This document shows, piece after piece, positions 63,601 to 64,000 of a stretch of DNA of 64,000 bases. The position numbers were made by a program, and so were the translations under genes. The DNA comes from Rhizomys pruinosus. Taxonomy: Eukaryota; Chordata; Mammalia; Rodentia; Spalacidae. How positions within the stretch are numbered: the first letter of the stretch is position 1; every line of letters begins with the position of its first letter. The stretch is from the NCBI GenBank assembly GCA_009823505.1, contig VZQC01000355.1, positions 984,638 to 1,048,637 on the forward strand. Direction: 5' to 3'. The notes below the pieces were generated by a model that was not told the DNA's origin, ran no database searches, and worked only from the letters and a program-made list of their open reading frames with translations.

Positions 63601-64000
63601 GGCTGGCCTTGAACTCACAAAGATCCACCTGTCTCTGCCTCCCAAGTGCTAGGATTAAAAGCAGCCCATTTTTAACTCTCCACAGTTCTGTGACTTAAGA
63701 TCCATCTGCATATGCTCAGTGTGTGCCCGTCCTTTTTAGCAGCACCAAATCTGATGACCTGAGTTCAATCCCCGAGACCCACATGGTGGAAGAGAGAACT
63801 GACTCCTGCAAGTCGCCCTCTGCCCTCCACAGGTGCACTGTGGCATGTGCTCTTCCACCTACAAATGAGTAGATAAAAATAATTAAAAGTAAAAACAAAA
63901 CTGATCTCTTCACAATGTTCTTACAAGTCGAAGAATGGAAAACTATTCTGTTGAGTGTATTGATCAGTCTCTGATACACTGACCATGTGTGCAGCTGGCT
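19491..64000 (+). CDS. Nuggc: Nuggc, nuclear GTPase SLIP-GC (germinal centre associated), 16 coding exons, 3' end outside the window
   Basis: Coding exons: 19537-19579, 24503-24607, 25145-25253, 25965-26187, 27472-27699, 31706-31915, 37930-38105, 40098-40116, 40527-40616, 47896-48001, 49311-49444, 53590-53754, 58106-58263, 59396-59534, 60983-61093, 62009-62145. All introns are GT-AG, and phases agree at every junction up to residue 635. The product matches SLIP-GC, a large dynamin-like nuclear GTPase described in germinal-centre B cells and linked in the literature to limiting AID-associated DNA damage. Landmarks: basic cluster 24-29, P-loop 107-115, DIPG 289-292, TKTD 353-356, charged helix about 372-401. 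The human protein is about 796 residues by memory. About 717 are covered here, so roughly 80 remain beyond the window. The exon at 60983-61093 carries an apparent frameshift. The upstream non-coding exon was not identified. Confidence 0.95.
19830..20060 (+). mobile_element. B2 SINE
   Basis: ggggctggagagatggccta, caggttcgatccccagcacc and a tail aataaataaaataataaaaa, inserted in the first mapped Nuggc intron. Confidence 0.93.
20062..21930. other. Nuggc intron, single-copy stretch, nothing recognised
   Basis: No SINE, tandem repeat or exon-like segment was seen over about 1.9 kb. Short ORFs only. Confidence 0.5.
22058..22205 (+). mobile_element. B1 SINE
   Basis: gctgggcgtagtggcgcatg, gcacttgggaggcagaggca, gagttccaggacagctggtc, with a tail cacacacaaaaa. 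Confidence 0.92.
22222..22375 (+). mobile_element. B1 SINE, second copy
   Basis: A diverged B1 (gctggacgtggtggtacgtg, gagaccctgtctcaaaaaga) 17 bp after the previous one. Confidence 0.85.
22380..22590 (-). mobile_element. B2-type SINE, reversed
   Basis: Diverged reversed B2: tgtgagtatattacctacat, ccctggaactggagttataa, ccactgagccatctctcagg. Confidence 0.8.
22607..22668. repeat. (TG)n microsatellite
   Basis: About 60 nt of TG dinucleotides with an ATG break, followed by a short tgcatacatgcatgtgggt repeat (22675-22710). Confidence 0.95.
22790..22915 (-). mobile_element. B1 fragment, reversed
   Basis: cactatgtagccccagctgg and gaccaggctggcctggaact; the end is diverged. Confidence 0.75.
22962..23285. 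repeat. 53-bp minisatellite, about 6 copies
   Basis: Unit of about 53 bp containing agtatatagtctgcagggca and 'tacagttgaatggctttagc'. The first copy is shorter and the last is degenerate (cacaggatatctagaggatt). Confidence 0.95.
23995..24330 (+). mobile_element. Rodent interspersed repeat of uncertain family
   Basis: gttgatggtcaactggacaa-like start, ggaaatataactaatac end, and 'tgaggctaaataaaccctt' near 24235. These words recur in a common dispersed rodent repeat, but I could not name the family. Confidence 0.5.
24503..24607 (+). CDS. Nuggc: Nuggc coding exon, residues 15-49 (nuclear localisation-like cluster)
   Basis: 105 nt, acceptor AG at 24501-24502, donor GTAAGT. It encodes [20 protein letters not shown] and continues to ALKE. 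The run RKKRRR (residues 24-29) is a strong monopartite nuclear localisation candidate and fits the nuclear location known for SLIP-GC. Codon 50 (Tyr) is split across the next intron of 537 bp. Confidence 0.94.
25145..25253 (+). CDS. Nuggc: Nuggc coding exon, residues 50-86
   Basis: 109 nt, acceptor TTTCAG (ends 25144), donor GTAAGT. It encodes [20 protein letters not shown] and continues to IPTGVKYI. This is a helical lead-in to the GTPase core, comparable to the helix before the G domain in dynamin-like proteins. The last codon (Ile86) is completed by the first base of the next exon. Confidence 0.94.
25965..26187 (+). CDS. Nuggc: Nuggc coding exon, residues 86-160 (P-loop/G1)
   Basis: 223 nt, acceptor GCAG (ends 25964), donor GTAGGC. 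It encodes the start of the GTPase domain: a beta strand VYVGLLG followed by the Walker A/G1 motif GSTGAGKSS (residues 107-115, Lys113 contacting phosphate). The following [15 protein letters not shown] and the Thr/Ser-rich TSCIVQVSS region could hold the G2 threonine. The G1 lysine and serine are intact, so nucleotide binding looks preserved. Confidence 0.96.
26195..26285. repeat. 44-bp tandem duplication just after the P-loop exon
   Basis: gccagcccccacctctcctc and the pyrimidine-rich run after it occur twice in tandem (about 26192-26235 and 26236-26280). The first copy begins within 5-8 nt of the GTAGGC donor, so intron bases next to the donor were duplicated. Confidence 0.9.
26544..26612. 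repeat. (CA)n microsatellite
   Basis: About 68 nt of CA with one catacata break at 26581-26590. Confidence 0.96.
26770..27270 (+). mobile_element. Interspersed repeat with an amplified internal 87-bp unit
   Basis: The start (gttgcagcgatataacactg, accaaaagcacagggtttat) and the end (gcctgcccaggtggccatgt, gggctgggcc) match the dispersed repeat also present at 38428-38860. Between them lies the triplicated 87-bp unit. Confidence 0.65.
26881..27142. repeat. 87-bp tandem repeat, 3 copies
   Basis: Copies start at 26881, 26968 and 27055 with agaactcagccatggaggaa. 87 is a multiple of 3, so the plus frame gives three nearly identical 29-residue blocks that are not a real protein. Confidence 0.97.
27472..27699 (+). 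CDS. Nuggc: Nuggc coding exon, residues 161-236
   Basis: 228 nt (76 codons, phase 0 at both ends), acceptor GGCAG (ends 27471), donor GTAGTG. It begins [20 protein letters not shown] and ends RIITLKAEE. It is a charged, mostly helical insert between the G1 and G3 motifs of the GTPase domain, rich in Glu and Lys. It has no obvious motif of its own. Confidence 0.94.
27850..28040 (-). mobile_element. Diverged B2-type SINE, reversed
   Basis: cagaggctggaagaggatgt, gctgagaatcaaactcaggt; followed directly by a reversed B1. Confidence 0.7.
28045..28210 (-). mobile_element. B1 SINE, reversed
   Basis: ggtctttttgagatggtctc, gaccaggctggccttgaact, gaggtgtgggccaccacgcc. Confidence 0.92.
28890..29090 (+). 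mobile_element. tRNA-derived SINE (B3-like)
   Basis: ggggttggagagacgagcaa, taagcctgatgacctgggtt and cctctgacctccacatgctc, followed by an aatcaatcaatcgatcgatc tetranucleotide tail (29033-29065). Confidence 0.65.
29097..29360 (+). mobile_element. B2 SINE of the internally duplicated type
   Basis: ggggctggagagatggccta, caggttcaatccccagcacc. It shows the subfamily mark: aactccagttccagg occurs twice in a row (29197-29231). Confidence 0.93.
29398..29580 (-). mobile_element. B1 SINE, reversed, with (CTGCCT)n tract
   Basis: Reversed B1 after a poly-T tail (29398-29413). It holds four tandem ctgcct units (29502-29527). Confidence 0.9.
29763..30000 (+). mobile_element. B2-type SINE with CA-rich end
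   Basis: gaggctggagagattctgtt, gacctgagttcagttcccag, then cacacacatacatacaacat. Confidence 0.8.
30008..30250 (+). mobile_element. B2 SINE
   Basis: gggagctggagagatggctt, ggggttcaattctcagcacc, tail aaataaataaacaaataata. Confidence 0.92.
30805..30975 (-). mobile_element. B-type SINE fragment with an internal 33-bp tandem triplication
   Basis: ggccttcaactcactgtata start, then gtgtcataggcatgcacccc repeated three times (30888, 30921, 30954). Confidence 0.7.
31075..31515 (-). mobile_element. B2-type SINE, reversed, swollen by TG/TCTG simple repeats
   Basis: The ends (agatttatttttatttgtgt and tgaaccatttctcaagcccc) are SINE-like. The 31095-31345 part is (TG)n, (TCTG)n and (TGCC)n mixtures with an about 120-bp imperfect duplication of the TGTCTGTCTG blocks. 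Confidence 0.75.
31706..31915 (+). CDS. Nuggc: Nuggc coding exon, residues 237-306 (G3, DIPG)
   Basis: 210 nt (70 codons), acceptor CTCAG (ends 31705), donor GTGATT. It encodes [20 protein letters not shown] and onward to [24 protein letters not shown] (289-292) is the G3/DxxG-type motif that binds Mg2+ and gamma-phosphate. The hydrophobic strand before it, GVVLV, is intact. The 27-bp minisatellite lies about 0.8 kb downstream in the intron. Confidence 0.96.
32245..32580 (+). mobile_element. Dispersed rodent repeat copy
   Basis: cttcctgtcgctgtgataaa, gcttacagttccagaggaga and 'acaggagtctatggaggaca' belong to the same dispersed family as 26770, 38428 and 49920. Confidence 0.6.
32703..33100. 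repeat. 27-bp minisatellite, about 15 copies, in Nuggc intron
   Basis: Unit gtgacagagcaggacagctc plus about 7 bases, mostly 27 bp with some 24-bp variants that lack one cct. Because both 27 and 24 are multiples of 3, plus-strand translation gives an uninterrupted [13 protein letters not shown] repeat. It has no start-site or splice support and no family likeness. Confidence 0.97.
33990..34262 (-). mobile_element. MER2/Tigger-like DNA transposon fragment
   Basis: Contains cccttggtatccacgagggg, ggtccaggacccctgtggat, ttacagtacctaatacaatt and 'catggttggctgaatc', the order seen in pogo-type Tigger/MER2 elements of mammals. It is an old, inactive fossil. Confidence 0.7.
34312..34345. repeat. (GT)n microsatellite
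   Basis: About 30 nt of GT preceded by a (TCTC)-rich run at 34275-34310. Confidence 0.95.
35075..35170 (+). mobile_element. MIR SINE fragment
   Basis: gacttgcccaagaccacaca, gctagtaagtgatagacttt, and gatcagagttctgaact match the MIR core. Confidence 0.75.
35180..36705. other. Nuggc intron, single-copy stretch
   Basis: No recognised repeat or exon over about 1.5 kb. Short ORFs (up to 122 codons) lack any family likeness. Confidence 0.5.
36713..36955 (+). mobile_element. B2-type SINE with CA-rich end
   Basis: gggactggagagatagctca, gagtttggttcccagcaccc, then (CA)n at 36866-36910. Confidence 0.85.
36960..37925. other. Nuggc intron just before the TKTD exon, nothing recognised
   Basis: Single-copy, AT-rich in the left half. 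Nothing exon-like except the mapped acceptor at 37929. Confidence 0.5.
37930..38105 (+). CDS. Nuggc: Nuggc coding exon, residues 307-365 (G4, TKTD)
   Basis: 176 nt, acceptor CATAG (ends 37929), donor GTATGG. It encodes [20 protein letters not shown] and onward to [21 protein letters not shown] (353-356) is the G4 base-specificity motif (N/TKxD), preceded by the beta strand ALVV. This completes a recognisable G1-G3-G4 set in the order and spacing of dynamin-type GTPases. The preceding intron is about 6 kb. Confidence 0.96.
38428..38870 (+). mobile_element. Dispersed rodent repeat, best copy
   Basis: tagctttctactgctgtgac, cttggggaggaaagagttga, cagtccgtcatcaagggaag, atggaggaatgctgcttact and gaccacctgcccaggggtgg. 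This copy shows the ancestral layout of the one amplified at 26881-27142. Confidence 0.65.
39590..39735. repeat. GA-rich simple repeat
   Basis: gagagagagagaaaaagagg and ggaaggaaggaaggaaggag; nearly all purine on the plus strand. Confidence 0.95.
39828..40065 (+). mobile_element. B2 SINE
   Basis: cggggctggagagatggctt, tgggtttgattcccagcacc and aagtaaataaaatattaaaa tail, ending about 30 bp before the polypyrimidine tract of the micro-exon. Confidence 0.92.
40098..40116 (+). CDS. Nuggc: Nuggc 19-nt micro-exon, residues 365-371
   Basis: Only 19 nt, with acceptor TTCTAG (ends 40097) and donor GTAAGT. It supplies the last base of Arg365 and then E-R-K-M-R-N. Without it the frame between the TKTD exon (ending phase 2) and the next exon (starting phase 0) would not join, so phase logic supports it strongly. 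The perfect donor also helps. The adjacent SINE at 39830-40060 ends only about 40 bp before the exon. Confidence 0.82.
40150..40355 (-). mobile_element. B2-type SINE, reversed
   Basis: gaggccagaagggggcgtag, tgggtcctctgcaagagtag, ttctgagccatttctctagg; it lies between the micro-exon and the next exon. Confidence 0.85.
40527..40616 (+). CDS. Nuggc: Nuggc coding exon, residues 372-401 (charged helix)
   Basis: 90 nt (30 codons, phase 0), acceptor TGTAG (ends 40526), donor GTGAGA. It encodes [20 protein letters not shown] followed by [10 protein letters not shown]. The run is rich in Gln, Arg and Lys with no helix breaker and is likely part of a long helix or coiled coil just after the G domain. 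The next intron is the longest in the window (about 7.3 kb) and holds the 50-bp minisatellite and the tandem duplication. Confidence 0.94.
40676..40762. repeat. (CA)n with GGACACA units
   Basis: cacacacacacatggacaca and further GGACACAC units; CA-type microsatellite with regular interruptions. Confidence 0.95.
40920..41720. other. Nuggc intron, AT-rich single-copy stretch
   Basis: No repeat or exon recognised. Confidence 0.5.
41725..42360. repeat. 49-51 bp minisatellite with 40-bp variant, about 13 copies
   Basis: Unit holds agacaaaggactaggaaggg and 'aaggtgtcaggagagg' and 'gagtgaggtc'. Two shorter units (near 42066 and 42204) lack the gcgagtgaggt part. Strongly purine-rich on the plus strand. 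Confidence 0.97.
42547..42573. repeat. (CA)n microsatellite
   Basis: About 26 nt of AC dinucleotides. Confidence 0.95.
43105..43350 (-). mobile_element. B2-type SINE, reversed
   Basis: gagtatgagtgttttgccta, gccagaagagggcatcagat and ccactgagccatctctccag. Confidence 0.88.
43362..43518 (-). mobile_element. B2 SINE fragment, reversed
   Basis: Truncated reversed B2: (ttta)n tail at 43362-43400, tgtatgagtgtactgtctgc, ending inside the body at ggaactggagttctcctggt. Confidence 0.85.
43519..43750 (-). mobile_element. B2 SINE, reversed, left border of the duplication
   Basis: ttatgtgtatgaatgtactg, gatcgaacccgggtcctctg and gccatctctccagccctctc. It has the paired ggaactggagttc/ggaattggagtt subfamily mark. 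The short repeat ctctccagccctctccagcc leads into the duplicated segment. Confidence 0.92.
43742..44658. repeat. Tandem duplication, copy 1 (about 0.92 kb)
   Basis: Every stretch I compared in this segment is identical to 45177-46093, at a constant 1435-bp shift. This includes 12-T and hairpin positions and an open frame of 107 codons, which encodes the same amino acids in both copies. It lies in the Nuggc intron between 40616 and 47896. The copies contain an internal imperfect repeat of about 77 bp (near 44129-44281). Confidence 0.95.
43860..43909. repeat. Perfect 22-bp inverted repeat with 6-bp loop (copy 1)
   Basis: Arms 43860-43881 and 43888-43909 are exact reverse complements (left arm begins taacccacccagcataacc), with loop tcacct. 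A stable hairpin or cruciform is possible. Confidence 0.96.
44658..44711. repeat. Poly-T run of 54
   Basis: An unbroken T run, the reversed A-tail of the B2 that follows. In copy 2 the equivalent run is only about 18 T followed by a mixed AT tail. The length is unusual for a SINE tail and may be inflated by assembly. Confidence 0.95.
44712..44940 (-). mobile_element. B2 SINE, reversed
   Basis: tttctgtatgtgtatgaatg, cgcggaggtcagaagagggt, ctcgaacctgggtcctctgc. It is nearly the same as the B2 at 46130-46360 at its start. Confidence 0.93.
44948..45186 (-). mobile_element. B2 SINE, reversed, between the duplicated segments
   Basis: tgtatgtatgtactgcctgc, gatcgaacccgggtcctctg, cgtctctccagccctctcca. 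It differs at many sites from the B2 at 43519, although both lead into the identical segment. Confidence 0.92.
45177..46093. repeat. Tandem duplication, copy 2
   Basis: I saw no difference from 43742-44658 in the parts I compared base by base. Neutral intron sequence at zero divergence implies a very recent event, gene conversion, or an assembly duplication. Confidence 0.95.
45295..45344. repeat. Perfect 22-bp inverted repeat (copy 2)
   Basis: The same hairpin as in copy 1: arms 45295-45316 and 45323-45344, loop tcacct. Confidence 0.96.
46095..46366 (-). mobile_element. B2 SINE, reversed, right border of the duplication
   Basis: Tail tttttttaattttttttatt, then tgtatgtgtatgaatgtact, gatcgaacccgggtcctctg and ggccatctctccagcccctt. 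Confidence 0.93.
46520..46775 (+). mobile_element. B2-type SINE with (CA)n
   Basis: gggactacagagatgtctta, acccagattcagttccaggg, then (CA)n at 46677-46731 with the SINE's A tail beyond. Confidence 0.85.
46952..47215 (+). mobile_element. B2 SINE
   Basis: gggggctggaaagatggctc, gggatcagttcccagaaccc, tail aaataataaataaaaataat. Confidence 0.92.
47896..48001 (+). CDS. Nuggc: Nuggc coding exon, residues 402-437
   Basis: 106 nt, acceptor TTCAG (ends 47895), donor GTAATT. It encodes [20 protein letters not shown] and then [25 protein letters not shown] fits the strand following G4 that in many GTPases carries the G5 region (the SA pair of SAx motifs), an inference from position. Codon 437 (Glu) is split over the next intron. 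Confidence 0.94.
48165..48225. repeat. (TA)n/(CA)n microsatellite
   Basis: tatacacacacacacatata followed by tatatatatatat, just after the exon ending 48001. Confidence 0.95.
48230..49255. other. Nuggc intron, nothing recognised
   Basis: Single-copy sequence with no SINE or exon pattern other than the mapped acceptor at 49310. Confidence 0.5.
49311..49444 (+). CDS. Nuggc: Nuggc coding exon, residues 437-481
   Basis: 134 nt, acceptor TTCCAG (ends 49310), donor GTAAGG. It encodes [20 protein letters not shown] and then [20 protein letters not shown] to [19 protein letters not shown] is a basic amphipathic helix, and AFGLLLLTD is hydrophobic core. No motif beyond the family match was recognised. 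Confidence 0.95.
49900..50170 (+). mobile_element. Dispersed rodent repeat, fragment
   Basis: cagagggagggtttattctg, gctcacagttcaggagatcc and cagcccatcatggtgatggg, same dispersed family as 32245. Confidence 0.55.
50175..51950. other. Nuggc intron, single-copy stretch
   Basis: No SINE or exon recognised over about 1.8 kb. Confidence 0.5.
51955..52212 (-). mobile_element. B2 SINE, reversed
   Basis: tttttgtatgtgtatgaatg, gaggtcagaagagggtcttg, gatcgaacccgggtcctctg and aggctatctctccagcccgt; carries the doubled ggaactggagtt mark. Confidence 0.94.
53100..53338 (-). mobile_element. B2-type SINE, reversed
   Basis: tatcactgttttgtctgcac, cagagggagtattagagtcc, tgggttctccacagagcagc and ctgagccagccagttcctgc. 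Confidence 0.85.
53492..53550. repeat. Tandem duplication before the Nuggc exon at 53590
   Basis: ggggaacagagtttaaggag and about 9 further bases (gacagtacct) occur twice in a row, ending about 40 bp before the acceptor. This is a short, recent slippage. Confidence 0.93.
53590..53754 (+). CDS. Nuggc: Nuggc coding exon, residues 482-536
   Basis: 165 nt (55 codons), acceptor CCTAG (ends 53589), donor GTGAGT. It encodes [20 protein letters not shown] and continues [20 protein letters not shown] to GTCLV, an acidic-basic helix typical of the stalk-like region of dynamin-family proteins. The intron just upstream has a fresh 29-32 bp tandem duplication (53492-53550) ending about 40 bp before the acceptor. 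Confidence 0.95.
53815..53960 (+). mobile_element. Diverged B1-like SINE
   Basis: gctgggcatggggactgaca, gccagggctctgtagtgagt and 'gaggccctatatgaaaaaat'. Confidence 0.65.
54592..54667. repeat. (TC)n microsatellite
   Basis: About 75 nt of CT with two TGTCTC breaks, an all-pyrimidine plus strand (H-DNA-prone). Confidence 0.96.
54680..56475. other. Nuggc intron, nothing recognised
   Basis: About 1.8 kb of single-copy sequence with no SINE, tandem repeat or exon pattern. Confidence 0.5.
56480..56832 (+). mobile_element. Dispersed rodent repeat copy
   Basis: atgacataatacctgacaga, aggatttattttgcctcaca, ccaggcagcaccgccagctg and aaccatagcatg end; the same family as 32245 and 49900. Confidence 0.6.
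56838..56965 (+). mobile_element. B1 SINE, short
   Basis: gtgcatgactttaattccag, gggaggcagaggcaggttga, cctttctcaaaaagaccaaa. Confidence 0.88.
57220..57390 (-). mobile_element. B2-type SINE, reversed
   Basis: Partial, diverged: ggccagaagagggcatcaga, ggcattgaactccagtcttt. Confidence 0.7.
58106..58263 (+). CDS. Nuggc: Nuggc coding exon, residues 537-589
   Basis: 158 nt, acceptor TCTAG (ends 58105) after a T-rich tract, donor GTAAAG. It encodes [20 protein letters not shown] and then [20 protein letters not shown] to [23 protein letters not shown] is a distinctive family segment. The split Arg589 codon is completed by the first base of the next exon. Confidence 0.95.
59396..59534 (+). CDS. Nuggc: Nuggc coding exon, residues 589-635
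   Basis: 139 nt, acceptor CCACAG (ends 59395), donor GTAAGT. It encodes [20 protein letters not shown] and then [20 protein letters not shown] to LIQE. It ends in phase 0. This is the last exon for which phase and homology agree fully. The next exon carries the frame break. Confidence 0.95.
60205..60548. repeat. Polypurine tract, about 340 bp of (GGAA)n/(GGGA)n and diverged GA
   Basis: ggaaggaaggaaggaaggaa then gggagggagggagggaggga and a long irregular GA region with only a handful of T and C bases. The adenine-guanine strand is the plus strand. Confidence 0.97.
60983..61093 (+). CDS. Nuggc: Nuggc coding exon with apparent frameshift, residues 636-657 and onward
   Basis: Acceptor TTCTCAG (ends 60982), donor GTGGGT (61094-61099). 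The first part reads [20 protein letters not shown] then ES in the expected frame. Right after this (about 61047-61052) the coding likeness moves to the +2 frame, reading [14 protein letters not shown], which resembles the TVSVQSDLK-type segment I recall for human SLIP-GC. The exon is 111 nt (0 mod 3), but the next exon needs a phase-1 junction, so one base is missing or two are extra. As written, translation meets TGA at 61115-61117 if unspliced, or a stop early in the next exon if spliced. It may be a true lesion, a polymorphism or a base-call error. The donor lies at the edge of a 31-bp minisatellite. Confidence 0.85.
61085..61625. repeat. 31-bp minisatellite starting at a Nuggc splice donor
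   Basis: About 12 good copies (from 61252) of a 31-bp unit with ggaggtggggtccaggggag and acacttgcta, preceded by 3-4 diverged copies back to the donor at 61094. See the findings. Confidence 0.95.
62009..62145 (+). CDS. Nuggc: Nuggc coding exon, late C-terminal helix
   Basis: 137 nt, acceptor TTGTCAG (ends 62008), donor GTACTC. Read with two bases completing a split codon, it gives [20 protein letters not shown] then [20 protein letters not shown] to LQQLK, a long amphipathic helix and a clear SLIP-GC match. Only this frame is open. The frame that would continue directly from the upstream exon as written hits a stop within about 14 codons. The final exon or exons encoding the last roughly 80 residues were not seen in 62146-64000. 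Confidence 0.93.
62945..63125 (+). mobile_element. B1 SINE with AAAC-rich end
   Basis: gctgggtgtgatggcacatg, aatcctagccctctagaggc and gagaccctgtcttaaacaat, then (AAC)/(AAAC)-rich sequence to 63135. Confidence 0.9.
63232..63482 (+). mobile_element. B2 SINE of the internally duplicated type
   Basis: ggggctggagagatagccta, agttcgatccccagcacccg and the doubled aactccaattccagg/aactccagttccagg mark at 63336-63370. Confidence 0.93.
63512..63665 (-). mobile_element. B1 SINE, reversed
   Basis: Poly-C/poly-T start (63513-63538), agacagggtctccctttagc, gaccaggctggccttgaact and cccaagtgctaggattaaaa. Confidence 0.92.
63735..63905 (+). mobile_element. tRNA-derived SINE (B3-like)
   Basis: gcagcaccaaatctgatgac, gacctgagttcaatccccga and ggtggaagagagaactgact, then an AT-rich tail. 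Confidence 0.65.

Noticed and set aside
62146..64000. Final Nuggc exon(s)
   Set aside because: The tail of about 80 residues expected from human was not seen. The stretch is SINE-rich intron, so the gene most likely ends beyond 64000.
1..64000. A new defence, toxin or mobile-gene system
   Set aside because: I found only two known vertebrate genes and repeats. Nothing in the window supports an undescribed system apart from the exon-edge repeats and the possible Nuggc frame break reported above.

Overview
This window is a piece of a rodent nuclear genome. The evidence is dozens of B1 (7SL-derived) and B2 (tRNA-derived) SINEs, L1 and LTR fragments, many CA/TG and other simple repeats, and two multi-exon genes with GT-AG introns. 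The B1/B2 sequences look like those of a muroid rodent that is not obviously house mouse or rat. A cricetid-type animal is my guess, and it is only an inference. The two isolated N characters sit beside poly-A runs, which suggests a draft assembly.

Two protein-coding genes stand head to head. On the minus strand is the 5' end of Elp3 (catalytic subunit of Elongator). Its first coding exon (6964-6982) and second coding exon (1942-2041) join to give the conserved N-terminus, and the rest lies beyond the left edge. A small CpG-bearing region at about 6983-7200 is its likely promoter. On the plus strand, from 19491 to past the right edge, is Nuggc (nuclear GTPase SLIP-GC, germinal centre associated). 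I mapped 16 consecutive coding exons, and every junction keeps phase from the start codon at 19537 to the exon ending at 59534. They encode a basic nuclear-localisation-like stretch, a dynamin-type GTPase domain (P-loop, DxPG, TKTD) and a long helical C-terminal part. The last exon or exons lie beyond 64000, and the non-coding first exon was not found.

Layout: 1-7.2 kb, Elp3 5' end with a large 34-bp minisatellite in its intron 2; 7.2-19.5 kb, intergenic, with SINEs, a possible solo LTR and otherwise unrecognised single-copy sequence; 19.5-64 kb, Nuggc exons separated by introns full of SINEs, minisatellites and microsatellites.

The most notable points are these. (1) Nuggc exon 60983-61093 has a length that breaks the reading frame and gives a stop at 61115-61117, although both sides of the break still look like conserved coding sequence. 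(2) A 31-bp minisatellite starts at the splice donor of that same exon, and its unit resembles the donor region, so the array is a row of donor-like sites. (3) An apparently exact tandem duplication of about 0.9 kb, 1435 bp apart, lies in a Nuggc intron and carries a perfect 22-bp hairpin. (4) Several minisatellites grew from inside SINEs or other transposon copies. I saw no bacterial, viral-replication or CRISPR-like system. The long ORFs outside the exons are products of tandem repeats whose units lack stops.
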